A model generated the notes under the pieces. It did not search any database. It was not told the origin of the DNA and saw nothing but the letters and a program-made list of their open reading frames with translations. Made by a program: the position numbers and the translations under genes. A stretch of DNA of 16,016 bases, from assembly GCA_964392615.1 (NCBI GenBank), contig CAYMRB010000224.1, positions 1-16,016 of the forward strand. Reading direction: 5' to 3'. This document shows positions 1 to 8,200 of the stretch, in pieces. The DNA comes from CAYMRB01 sp964392615 (GTDB lineage: Bacteria; Planctomycetota; UBA8108). Positions within the stretch are counted from its first letter, which is position 1, and every line of letters starts with the position of its first letter.

Positions 1-16
1 CGCGTTTTGCAGCGTT

Positions 17-62
17 GGAGTCGGCGTCGGTCTCGGAGTCGGATTCGGAGTCGAGAGTCGGC
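17..62. repeat. Imperfect short repeats of GGAGTCGG
   Basis: GGAGTCGG occurs at 17-24 and 35-42, with the variant GGAGTCGA at 47-54 and further AGTCGG-like units to 62. The spacing is irregular (18 and 12 bases). It lies upstream of aroC and has no evident role. It could belong to the low-complexity 3' end of a gene to the left, since one frame is open from base 1 to a TAG at 100-102 and would encode an Arg/Ser-rich tail, but this cannot be tested within the window. Confidence 0.4.
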
Positions 63-76
63 CCCGGACCGCCGCA

Positions 77-105
77 TCGACGCCGTCACCCCCTCGCGGT
101 AGAAT
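77..105 (+). promoter_or_regulatory. Candidate sigma70-type promoter of the aroC operon
   Basis: TCGACG at 77-82 and TAGAAT at 100-105 are separated by 17 bases, matching four and five of six consensus positions. The predicted start of transcription, near 112, would leave a leader of about 20 bases before the aroC ATG at 135. GGAGG at 126-130 is the ribosome binding site. This is a motif match only. Confidence 0.45.
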
Positions 106-134
106 CAGCGCTTCATCACGGCGACGGAGGCGAT

Positions 135-1253
135 ATGGGGAACTCGTTCGGCAAGCTGTTTCGCGTGACCACCTGGGGCGAGTCCCACGGGCCCGCCGTC
201 GGCGTCACGATCGATGGTTGCCCTCCGGGCGTGCCGATCGATCGCGAGGGAATCCAGCACGATCTCGACCGGCGACGCCCCGGGCAGAGCGACATCACGA
301 CCCCGCGCGATGAGGCGGATCGCGTCGAGATTCTGTCCGGGGTCTACGAGGGCCGCGCGACCGGTACGCCGATCACGCTCGTCGTTCGCAACAAGGACGC
401 GCGCCCCGGCGCCTACGATCATCTCGAGGGCGTCTTTCGCCCGTCGCATGCGGACTACACGTATCAGGCGAAGTACGGTCACCGCGACCATCGCGGCGGT
501 GGACGCTCGAGCGCGCGCGAGACGATCGGTCGCGTCGCGGCGGGGTCGATCGCCGAGCGCATTCTCGCCGACGCTCACGGCGTCGAGATCGTCGCGTGGG
601 TCGCCGCCGTCCACGACATCGCTGCTTCCGTCGATCTCGACGCGGTGACCCGCGACGATGTCGAGACGCACTCGACGCGCTGTCCCGACTCGGCCGCTGC
701 CGAGGCGATCGCCGCGCGCATTCACGAGGTGCGCAAGCGCGGCGACTCCGTGGGTGGCGTCGTCGGTCTCATCGCTCGCAACGTGCCGGTCGGTCTCGGC
801 GAGCCGGTCTTCGATCGCCTCGAGGCCGACCTCGCCAAGGCGATGCTGTCGCTTCCCGCGACCAAGGGCTTCGAGATCGGCTCGGGGTTCGACGGCACGC
901 GGATGACCGGCAGCGAACACAACGACCCGTTCTACAGCGAGCGGGACGACAGCGGCGAGGGCGGCGAGGGCGGCGAGGGCAGCGCCCGCATCCGCACGCG
1001 CACGAATCACTCCGGCGGCGTGCAGGGCGGCATCTCGAACGGCGAGGACATCGTCGCCCGCATCGCGTTCAAGCCGACCGCGACGATCAACGCCGAGCAG
1101 GAGACCGTCAGCATCGACGGCGAATCGACGACCCTGCGCGCTCGCGGCCGCCACGATCCGTGCGTGCTGCCGCGCGCCGTGCCGATCGTCGAGGCGATGG
1201 CCGCGCTGGTCATCGTCGACCACTGGCTGCGCTATCGCGCGCAGTGCGGTTGA
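135..1253 (+). CDS. aroC: Chorismate synthase
   Basis: This enzyme catalyses the last step of the shikimate pathway, 5-enolpyruvylshikimate-3-phosphate to chorismate, and needs reduced FMN. The 372-residue product opens with MGNSFGKLFRVTTWGESHG, which includes the family GESHG signature with His18. It continues with HRDHRGGGRSSARET, the TNHSGG loop, KPTATI and the C-terminal RHDPCVLPRAVPIVEAMAA block, all diagnostic of the family, and the length is normal for a bacterial monofunctional enzyme. The frame is open upstream to 15, but the ATG at 135 follows GGAGG at 126-130 and begins exactly where the conserved family begins, so the longer start is rejected. Residues 274-282 are three tandem Gly-Glu-Gly units, an unusual low-complexity insertion just before the conserved RxRTNHSGG loop. 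It is the first gene of a closely spaced + strand cluster. Confidence 0.97.
   Translation: MGNSFGKLFRVTTWGESHGPAVGVTIDGCPPGVPIDREGIQHDLDRRRPGQSDITTPRDEADRVEILSGVYEGRATGTPITLVVRNKDARPGAYDHLEGVFRPSHADYTYQAKYGHRDHRGGGRSSARETIGRVAAGSIAERILADAHGVEIVAWVAAVHDIAASVDLDAVTRDDVETHSTRCPDSAAAEAIAARIHEVRKRGDSVGGVVGLIARNVPVGLGEPVFDRLEADLAKAMLSLPATKGFEIGSGFDGTRMTGSEHNDPFYSERDDSGEGGEGGEGSARIRTRTNHSGGVQGGISNGEDIVARIAFKPTATINAEQETVSIDGESTTLRARGRHDPCVLPRAVPIVEAMAALVIVDHWLRYRAQCG
954..980 (+). repeat. Three perfect 9-bp tandem repeats inside aroC
   Basis: GGCGAGGGC is repeated three times (954-962, 963-971, 972-980), encoding (Gly-Glu-Gly)x3 at residues 274-282 of chorismate synthase. The units are in frame, so copy-number changes would lengthen or shorten a surface loop without a frameshift. 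Confidence 0.9.
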
Positions 1254-1289
1254 CCGAGCTCGCGTCCCAGATCGAAGCAGGAGGGGCCG

Positions 1290-1796
1290 ATGTCCGACGG
1301 ATCTTTCGAACCTCGCGAACCGCACGACGCGTCGAGAGCCGAGCCGGGCGGGCCGGAGGACGACGCGTTCGATCTCACGGCGCCCATGCTGGCTTCCGTC
1401 CTGCAGACGAAGCCATGGGTCGTGTTCCTCGCCGTCATTCAGTACCTCGTCGCGGCCCTCGTCTTCATCGCGGCGCTCGGCGCGCTGGCCGGGGGCTGGA
1501 ATCGGGCGAGCGGTGTCGCGGAGTACGGTCTCACGTCCTGCGCGCTCCTTTCGTTCATCGCCACGTTGCAGCTCATCCTCGCCAATCGGACGGCTTGGTT
1601 CAGCGCCCGACTCGGCGACCTGGTCGACCGGCCGAATACGCGAGAGCTGGAGCTCGCCCTCGAAGCTCAGAAGAGGGTGTGGAGTTTCGCCGGGATGATC
1701 GTCCTGAGCGCTCTGCTCCTTCTTGTCGCGGTCTCCGCCGTAGCCTATACCGGCTTCTACGAGTACATATCGGGGCCGAGATCCCCCGTCTTTTGA
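1290..1796 (+). CDS. Small membrane protein, paralogue of the next gene
   Basis: This is a 168-residue protein of unknown function. An acidic, polar N-terminus (residues 1-40) is followed by hydrophobic segments at about 43-68, 78-97 and 132-155, so three membrane helices with a soluble loop of about 30 residues between the second and third. The motif TKPWVVFLAV before helix 1 and the loop resemble small membrane proteins of the DUF5362 kind, but that assignment is tentative. A strong ribosome binding site (GCAGGAGGGG, 1277-1286) precedes the ATG at 1290. It begins 36 bases after aroC and aligns along its length with the next gene, including xxPWVxFL before helix 1 and a matching xLENVLKAHRxFWRF / ELALEAQKRVWSF stretch before the last helix. 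The two look like an old tandem duplication. Confidence 0.85.
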   Translation: MSDGSFEPREPHDASRAEPGGPEDDAFDLTAPMLASVLQTKPWVVFLAVIQYLVAALVFIAALGALAGGWNRASGVAEYGLTSCALLSFIATLQLILANRTAWFSARLGDLVDRPNTRELELALEAQKRVWSFAGMIVLSALLLLVAVSAVAYTGFYEYISGPRSPVF

Positions 1797-1821
1797 CCTT
1801 CATCGTCGCTTGCGAGGACCG

Positions 1822-2283
1822 ATGCACGACGACCGTTCCAACCCGTACGATGCGCCGCAGAACGACGGTGGAGCTTCCGCCAGCGCCGGCGTGGACGGCT
1901 CGGATGATCCGTCCGGCGCCCACATCGCCCAGCTGCTGCTCCAGTCCCGACCGTGGGTGTTCTTCCTGAGCGTCTTGTTGTTCTGCGCGGCGGCACTGCT
2001 GGCGCTCGCGGGGCTCGCCATCATGGTTCAGTTCTCGGCGGAGGAGGATCTCGCCTTCTTCGCGATGCTGGTTGGCGTCCCTCTCGCGCCCGCGGTCCTC
2101 CTTCTGCGCTACGGCATGCGGATCGGCCGTCTGAACCGCGACGCGTCGGGGCGGCAGCTCGAGAACGTCTTGAAGGCCCATCGAGCGTTCTGGCGCTTCA
2201 CCGGCATCGCATTGGCGATCTTCCTGGCGGTCTGCGCGATCATCGTCAGCGCCGCCCTCCTGGTGTCCCAGGGGCTCGCGTGA
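1822..2283 (+). CDS. Small membrane protein with NPYDAP motif
   Basis: This 153-residue protein of unknown function has the same plan as its upstream neighbour: a disordered N-terminus with SNPYDAP at residues 6-12, then hydrophobic segments at about 44-68, 79-96 and 125-148. SRPWVFFLSV precedes helix 1, matching TKPWVVFLAV in the paralogue. NPYxxP near the N-terminus is, from memory, common in small planctomycete membrane proteins. The ATG at 1822 is preferred over an in-frame TTG at 1810 because GAGGA at 1814-1818 sits at ribosome-binding distance. It follows the upstream gene by 25 bases, and its TGA overlaps the GTG start of the ThiE-like gene, so the cluster is probably co-transcribed. 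A sensory, lipid-related or structural role cannot be decided from sequence. Confidence 0.85.
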   Translation: MHDDRSNPYDAPQNDGGASASAGVDGSDDPSGAHIAQLLLQSRPWVFFLSVLLFCAAALLALAGLAIMVQFSAEEDLAFFAMLVGVPLAPAVLLLRYGMRIGRLNRDASGRQLENVLKAHRAFWRFTGIALAIFLAVCAIIVSAALLVSQGLA

Positions 2284-2933
2284 CCCTCCCGCCGCTCTAC
2301 CTGATCACCGATGCCGAGCGCGCCGGCACGGCACGCGTCGTCGACGTCGTTCTCGCGGCCGTGGCCGGCGGGCTGCGCTGGGTTCTCGCGCGCGAGCCGG
2401 GGGCCAAGGTCGACGCGCTGGGCGATCTCGTCGATCGAATCAGCGAGGGCGCACGCGATGTCGAGATCTCGATCGCCGTGCGCCCCGGCGCGCAGTGGGG
2501 CGCGCGCCTGGATCTCGCTCGTGATCGCGAGCTGTGTGGCGCACACGTCGGCGGTGGCGAGCCCGATCGCGTCGGCGACGCGCGAGACGCTCTCGGTCCC
2601 GACCTGCGCATCGGCTACTCGGCGCACACCGTCGACGATGCGGCGCGCGCGTTCGCATGCGGCGCCGACTACGTCAGCCTGTCGCCCGTCTTCCCGCCGC
2701 GGTCGAAGCGGAGCTCTCTGCCGCCTCTCGGCGTCGACGGGTTTCGCGACGCGTGCCGTCAGCTCGCGCTGCGCGACCCGACCGGGCCGGTCTATGCGCT
2801 CGGCGGCATCGATGCCGACGCGGCCGGCGACGTCGCCCGCGCCGGCGCGCTCGGCGTGGCCGTCATCGGGGCGCTTCTCGATGCGGACGATCCGCGTGCG
2901 GTCGCCTCCCGCCTGCTCGCTCCGTTTGCATGA
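2280..2933 (+). CDS. Thiamine phosphate synthase / TenI family protein
   Basis: This 217-residue TIM-barrel protein belongs to the ThiE/TenI family. ThiE joins the pyrimidine and thiazole moieties to give thiamine phosphate, and TenI-type relatives are thiazole tautomerases. Visible landmarks are LYLITDAERAG near the N-terminus, GYSAHTVDDAARAFACGADY, SPVFPPRSK and PVYALGGIDADAAGDVARAGA with a phosphate-binding-like GGI. Several ThiE substrate and metal residues look altered. The usual LREK is AREP, the Asn-Asp motif is not evident, and the T-x-T-K stretch is PPRSK with only the lysine kept. ThiE activity is therefore uncertain, and no gene symbol is given. The GTG start at 2280 overlaps the preceding TGA as GTGA, indicating translational coupling. 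No thiamine genes are adjacent. The last 142 bases overlap the convergent rhomboid gene. Confidence 0.8.
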   Translation: MTLPPLYLITDAERAGTARVVDVVLAAVAGGLRWVLAREPGAKVDALGDLVDRISEGARDVEISIAVRPGAQWGARLDLARDRELCGAHVGGGEPDRVGDARDALGPDLRIGYSAHTVDDAARAFACGADYVSLSPVFPPRSKRSSLPPLGVDGFRDACRQLALRDPTGPVYALGGIDADAAGDVARAGALGVAVIGALLDADDPRAVASRLLAPFA

Positions 2934-3586
2934 AGTGCGACGACCGCCGCGATCGCCCCCGCGGCGAGGCCCGCGAGATGCGAACCCGGCAGGTAGACGA
3001 CGCCGAGCGCGGCGTGCAGCTCGTTCGAGCTCGTCAGCCAGCCACCCGCGACGCATTCGCTCACCGTCTTGACGGCGAGCAGCGCGACGACGCCGGCGGC
3101 GATCCACCGTATCGACGCGTGGGATCTCCTCGCCGAGCTCGCTCCGACCGCGATCTCGACGAGCACGAGCGCGATGAGCCCGTAGACGACTCCGGACAGC
3201 CCGCGGTAGCTCGTCCAGCCGTCGTGCATACAGCGCACTCCGATCGCGACGGCCGCCGCGAGCCACATGAGCTCGATGAGCGCGCGAGCCGCTCCGACAC
3301 GCCGTTCACGCCACGCGAGAAGCGGCACGAGCAACGCGATGTTGAGCAGGAAGTGGTGCGTCGAGCCGTGCGCGAGATGGCCGCTCAACGGTCGCCACCA
3401 ACCGCTCGCGAGGGATGCGTCGGGCCGATCCTCGAGCCCGGTCGCCAGACTCGGGAAGATCCAGGCTGCCGTGCCGACCGCGGCAACCGCGATCGTCGTG
3501 ACTGGAATGCGGCGCCAGCGTGTCGGCGTCGACGATCGCGCCGCGTCGCCGTCGCCGTCGCCCGAAGGGGCCGCTCTTCGATTCAC
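2792..3586 (-). CDS. Rhombosortase-like rhomboid family serine protease
   Basis: This 264-residue membrane protein is probably an intramembrane serine protease. Rhombosortases are short rhomboids thought to cleave GlyGly-CTERM signals on exported proteins. After a polar N-terminus and a first helix (about residues 29-48) it has WWRPLSGHLAHGSTHHFLLN, close to the WR-TGH-H--HxxLN pattern of rhombosortases. RGLSGVVYGL carries the catalytic serine (about residue 130), and SHLAGLAAG carries the catalytic histidine in a late helix. A six-helix core fits. It starts with GTG at 3586, overlapping the metalloprotease TGA as GTGA, so it is probably made by coupled translation with its likely substrate. 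The last 47 or so residues are an Ala/Ser/Pro-rich tail encoded opposite the 3' end of the ThiE-like gene and are probably not structured. A general rhomboid protease is the alternative, but context and motifs favour a rhombosortase. Confidence 0.82.
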   Translation of the reverse strand: MNRRAAPSGDGDGDAARSSTPTRWRRIPVTTIAVAAVGTAAWIFPSLATGLEDRPDASLASGWWRPLSGHLAHGSTHHFLLNIALLVPLLAWRERRVGAARALIELMWLAAAVAIGVRCMHDGWTSYRGLSGVVYGLIALVLVEIAVGASSARRSHASIRWIAAGVVALLAVKTVSECVAGGWLTSSNELHAALGVVYLPGSHLAGLAAGAIAAVVALHANGASRREATARGSSASRSAPMTATPSAPARATSPAASASMPPSA

Positions 3587-4990
3587 CGCCCGCGCCTCGA
3601 TCGCAGCACGCCCGCAGCTCCGGCGCCCGCGAGCAGAATCGCGAGCGTCAGCGGGTCGACCGGACCACCGCCGCCACCACCGCCGCCACCTCCGGCAGCA
3701 GGCGTCGATCCGTTGGCGTCGCCGGCCACGCTCATGCAGCCGGCGCCTGCCGTGAAGTTCGTGATCGCCGTCTTGCTCGTGTCGCTGAACTGATCGAGAT
3801 TCTGGCTCCCGAGGCTCGCGTACATGATGTAGCGCGGATCCGATCCCGGCTCATCATGCAGCGCACCGAGCGTGTGACCGATCTCGTGCGCGACGAGAAG
3901 CGGCGCCAGTGCCGAGGAGTTCACGTCCTGCGACAGCGAGTACGCGTTGACGAGATCGCAGACGACGCCGACGTAGGCGATGCCGACGGTCGCGTTGTCG
4001 AGGTTCTTCCCGGAGAAGAGATGGACGACATCGCGTGCGACGTTGCCGCGATTCGCGTTCCAGTAGTTGCGCAGCTGGAGCAGCAGATCGAGGGCGACCG
4101 TCGTCGTGTACGGATCTTCCTCCTGCTCCCAGATCACGATCGAGACGACCTCGAGCGTGATGCCGAGCTCGCTCTCGTAGATTCCTTCCACCGTGTTGAG
4201 GATGGTCTCGATCTGTGTCGTCGTGTTCGCGCCGTTCCTCTGGAAGTACTCGTAGTCCGCCACGACCGCGACCTCGAGGACGCTGTAGCTCGCCTCGTCC
4301 GACGCCTCGCTCGCCTGCGGTACGAGCTCGACGGCTTGGCCGAAGGTAGAAGACGGTGTTGCCTCGAGCGTCGGGTACGACGCCAGCGCGGGGGCCGCAC
4401 CCTGGACATCGCAAGCCGTGCCGTGGACGTGAGCGCTCGTCGTGGCCGGCGGCGCACCGGCTTCCTGGCACACGCCGTGGAAGTCGGGGTCGAGGTCGGC
4501 CTCGTTGTAGACGCGGTGATCAGCCGAGCCATCCGCGGTCGCCTTGAGGACACCCTTCGGAGCGGGCAGCGGGTCGATGTACGTCCACCCCTCGCGCGAT
4601 TGGATGTAGCCCTTGATGCCGTCCGCGGTGAACGTCAGCCTCACCACGCTGCCCGGCTCGCCGACGACCTCGCCCTTGAACAGGCGCACGCGGTCTGGAA
4701 CGATCGCGCGCGGACCGTCGGCGCCGACCGCCATCGCGGTGAATCGCTCCGATCGCAGGTCGTTGCGCTCGACGCGCACCGTGTGCTCGCGACGCGCGAA
4801 GCGCAGCGTGAANNNNNNNNNNCGGCTTGCCGGACTCCGCCGCCGCGAGCAGCTCGTCGACGTCGTAGCTCTCGATGTCGTACGTCTCGGGCTCGGCCGC
4901 GACGTCCGCCGCGCGCGCCGGCAGCGCCACGACGAGTACCGCCAGCAGCAGCCAGCGCCGGTGAGCGGAAAACGAAACCCCTGCGAACAT
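3583..4990 (-). CDS. Secreted reprolysin-like zinc metalloprotease, GlyGly-CTERM
   Basis: This exported metzincin protease has about 470 residues, interrupted by a 10-N assembly gap. The ATG at 4990 follows GGGAGA and opens a signal peptide (basic AHRR, then LLLAVLVVALPARA). A propeptide-like region follows. The catalytic part contains HEIGHTLGALHD, the extended HExxHxxGxxHD zinc motif of the adamalysin/reprolysin type, and a downstream IMYAS Met-turn. The C-terminus is ten consecutive glycines, PVDP, a hydrophobic helix (LTLAILLAGAGAAGVL) and RSRRGR. That tripartite layout is a GlyGly-CTERM sorting signal, expected to be processed by a rhombosortase, and the rhomboid gene directly downstream overlaps it by four bases. 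Both gap edges fall on codon boundaries, so a true gap whose length is a multiple of three restores one frame; the apparent frame change is an artefact of the N count. An in-frame start at 5038 is rejected because it would read through the hairpin and lacks the ribosome binding site. Confidence 0.9.
4813..4822. other. Assembly gap of ten Ns inside the metalloprotease gene
   Basis: Ten unknown bases lie between the signal-peptide part and the propeptide of the metalloprotease. Reading leftward, the codon for Pro in ...ESGKP ends at 4823 and the next readable codon (Phe in FTLRFARREH) begins at 4812. The N count is probably a placeholder. Confidence 0.98.
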
Positions 4991-4997
4991 GCCTTTT

Positions 4998-5030
4998 TCT
5001 CCCGTCAGAATCACAATGCCCGACGGGAGA
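4998..5030 (-). promoter_or_regulatory. Hairpin covering the metalloprotease ribosome binding site
   Basis: On the coding (-) strand TCTCCCGTC and GACGGGAGA form a perfect 9-bp inverted repeat around a 15-base loop. The downstream arm contains GGGAGA, the ribosome binding site for the ATG at 4990. Folding would hide it from the ribosome, suggesting translational control. It is not a terminator: A residues, not U residues, follow it in the mRNA. If transcription instead starts within it (see the promoter candidate at 5010-5038), the palindrome could be an operator. Confidence 0.55.
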
Positions 5031-5038
5031 GGGGGCAA
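5010..5038 (-). promoter_or_regulatory. Weak promoter candidate for the protease pair
   Basis: On the - strand TTGCCC (5038-5033) and TGTGAT (5015-5010) are 17 bases apart, each matching four of six sigma70 positions. Transcripts would start near 5003 with a very short leader, inside the inverted repeat. This conflicts with the hairpin reading; only one of the two is likely to be right. Confidence 0.3.
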
Positions 5039-5092
5039 CGGCCGTGCCCGAGGAACCGGAAAGAACGAAGTGGTGGAGCGGTAAGGGGTCCG

Positions 5093-5107
5093 ACTTCGGA
5101 AGTTCCG
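5093..5107. repeat. Two overlapping small palindromes
   Basis: ACTTCGGAAGT (5093-5103) and CGGAAGTTCCG (5097-5107) are each perfect 11-base inverted repeats with a one-base centre, overlapping by seven bases. They lie about 105 bases upstream of the metalloprotease start, in the 221-base spacer after the CotH gene, and could be a regulator binding site. The remainder of that spacer shows nothing else convincing. Confidence 0.35.
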
Positions 5108-5211
5108 GTATCGTCGAAAGCTACGGCAGGTAACCGGCGGTCGGTCGGCAAGATGCGGACGGCCTGACGCCGCGGCCGTGGGCCTCTTGTCGGCCTGGGG
5201 GCGAGCGCCGA

Positions 5212-8200
5212 TCAGCAGTCCGGTAATCCGTCCGGCGTCGGATCGACGCCCGCGTTCGGATGCGGCTCCGGCGGCGGGGGACCACCCTGGAACAGGCTTC
5301 CGAGCAGGAAGATCCCGTCGCTGATGTCGACCGAGCCCGAGTCGTTCGTGTCGAGCGCGTCGCGACAGCTCGCCGCAGCGGGCTGGCCGAGAAACAGATC
5401 GCCGAAGATCGACACGGCGTCCGATAGGTCGACGCCGCCGTCCCCGTTCGCGTCCCCGCGCACGAACTCGCCTCCGACGACACCGACGCGGATAAAGTCC
5501 CGCTTCGTCTCCGTGGCAACGGTCGTGAAGCCGATAACCTGCAGCGTGACGTCGTACGTGCCTTCCTGCTCGTACGTGTGCGTCGGGTTCTCGGCGCTCG
5601 AGAATTGCCCGTCGCCGAACTGCCAGCCGAGCGACTCGTACTCGCCGCCCGTCACGATCGGCACGAACTCCACCTCGAGGGGCGCCTCCCCGGATCTCGG
5701 CACCGCGTCGAAGTCGGCGACGAGGTCACCGTCGACTCGGATGTAGTTCGTGCGCGTCCTCGTGTGCTCGGCGCCGTCACCGATCGCGGTCAAGCTCACG
5801 GTGTACTGGCCGCTTCGGACGTACGTGTGCGACGGGTTCGTCTCGAAGCTCGTGCTGCCGTCGCCGAACTCCCAGAGGTACTGGCTCGCGCCGGTCGACT
5901 GATTCGTGAACGTCGTCTCGAACGGAGCCACTCCGGACACGGGACTGGCGACGAACTCGGCGACGACGTCTTGACCGCGCACTCGAATGTAATCCGTGCG
6001 GACGCGATCGTCTTCGCCGCCGGGGCCCGAAACCGTCAACCGCACGGTATAGGCTCCCGGCTCGTCGTAGGTGTGCCGCGGATTGCGGAACGAGCTGGTC
6101 TCGCCGTCGCCGAAGTCCCACTGCCGCGAGGTGATCTCGCCGCTCGAGTTGTCGGTGAAGCGCACCTCGAGCGGTGCTTCGCCGCTCGTCGGCGCGGCCG
6201 CGAAATCGGCGCGTGGCGGATCGGGCTCGTCGCCGCCGACCTGGAACACGACGTTGTCGACCGTATGGCGCGCTACCGCTCCTCCCGTCCCGGCGCTGAA
6301 GCCGACGAACGCGGTCTGGCCGGCCTCCCAGCCGGAGACCTGGTAGGAGAAGATCTCGCGCTCGCTCATGCCGATGCTCGAGTTCGACAGGAGCAGTGTG
6401 AACGCGCCGTTCTCGCCGATGACGCGCGCGTGGAAACGGCCCGCGCCGCAGAACTCCTCCTGCACGTCCTCTGCCACCCGAGGCGTGCCGCCGCGCGTCT
6501 CGTCGATGAATCCGCACCAATTGTGGCTGGGCTCGCCGGCGTTCTGCCACGTGTCGAAGACGATCGCGTAGCCGGGGACGACCGGATCGCCGCCGTCGCG
6601 ATCGAAGTAACCCATCGCGCCGCCCCCCGCGCCGCACGCGGTCGCATCGGCGCCCGTGTTCAGAATGAACGCCATGCCGTCGGCGCCCGGCGAGCTCGGG
6701 TCGTCGAAGTTCAAGTCGAAGTCGGCGATGAAGCTGTCGATCGGGACCCGCGTGCGGAAGTACGCAGCGCCCGCCTGACTGCGGGTCGGCTCGGTGAGCT
6801 GCAATCGGCCGCTGGCTTGCGTCGCCTGGCAATTGACGGAGAGTTCGGCGGCCGGAGCGGGCGGAAGGAAGTCCTCGTCGATCAGCGTCGTGAAGCCGCC
6901 GCCCGAGATGATGATCGTGCAGCTCTGTCCCGGCCGCACGTTGCCCGCGAACACCGACGCGACGCGGTACGAGTTGACGGTCTCGTCGAGGTCGAGCTCC
7001 ACGATGACGCTCTCGGCGTCACCCGGCAGCGTCGCGACGTGATCCGCGAGGGCCCCGAGTCCCCGGTACACGCGGATCTCGTCGTAGTCGTCCGCTCGGT
7101 TCGTCCACGTCAACGACGCGTCGTCGTCGATGCGTTCGCAGCCGAGACCCTCGATACCCGGCGACTGCAGGTTCGACAGTGCGCTCGACAGATAGTCGTG
7201 GCGGTTGCGCACCCAGCGTCGGAGCTCGTCGACGTGGAACGGGTAGTCGTTCGGGTCGTTGTTGCGACCGTACGTCGGCCGGTTGATCTGCCAGTCGAGC
7301 GCGACTTCGGGGACGAGCGGCGCGGACAGATCATCGATGATCGGGATCAGGACGTCCGGGTGGTAAAGCTCGCCGAGGAGCTCGGCCGTGCGATTGTAGA
7401 ACGGCTGGCGAAACGCCGTCGTGCGCAGCAGGAACGCGTTGATGACTCCGTTCCACGGCCCGTCGCACTTCGGGCGCGCGTTCGTCCCGAACAGGAGCTC
7501 CGCGTCGCTCCACATATCGAAGCGCATCGAGTCGTTCCACACGCCGCCGCCGGAGCACTCGAAGTTGCGGCCGTGGGTCAGGTCAGCGTCCCACAGCAGG
7601 TACGTCCACGTTCCCGCGGGTGCGTCCTCATCGGCGTAGACGAGGTAGTTCTTCGCCGGGTGATCGGCGTTGTGCATCAACTGGTGCAGCGCGAGGAAGT
7701 CGGTGAACGCGTCGACGTCCATATTGTCGTTGATATAGTCGACGAGAGCCTGGCCCTGCAGCGAGTTCATCGCCGACAGGAAGCTGCCGAGAGCCGAGTT
7801 CGCCGCCGCGGCGCTCGGGCCGGGCGCCTTGATCTCGAAGCCGTTCGTGCTGCCGCTGCGCGCCTGCGAGTACGACTTCCACAGCCAACCCTCGGCGTCG
7901 AGGTCGGTGCGATCGAGCCAGTCCTCGTTCGGGTTCTCCATGTGGACGAAGAGTCCGCGGTAGACGCCGTTGATGTACATCCGCACGTGCCAGCATTCGA
8001 GGCCCGGCAGGCCGACGTCCATGAACGCCTTGTACGACAGGTACTCGCGCAGGAAGCTCTTGTCGCCTTCGGAGCTTTGAATGTTGATGTTGTCGACTTC
8101 GGGGTGCCCCTCGAACGGCGTGCGGAAGCGGTGGTCCTTGTTGAAGTTGAACTTCCAGTGCTTCTTCGGACGCCCGAGCGAGCTCTGGCCGCGGTGGCGC

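Noticed and set aside
1..102. C-terminus of an upstream gene with an Arg/Ser-rich tail ending at TAG 100-102
   Set aside because: Only about 33 codons of low-complexity sequence are visible, with no motif and overlapping repeats, so it cannot be called.
3583..3720. PEP-CTERM or Gram-positive LPXTG signal at the metalloprotease C-terminus
   Set aside because: There is no PEP or LPxTG motif; a poly-glycine tract precedes the helix and basic end, and the neighbour is a rhomboid, not an exosortase or sortase.
4991..5030. The 9-bp inverted repeat as a transcription terminator
   Set aside because: In - strand transcripts A residues follow the stem, and on the + strand the T-rich run comes before the second arm is complete only as part of the opposite flank, so neither direction has a stem followed by a U-tract.
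3520..5133. A long + strand open frame opposite the metalloprotease, crossing the N gap
   Set aside because: It has no protein-like features, and the - strand carries the zinc motif, signal peptide and C-terminal sorting signal.
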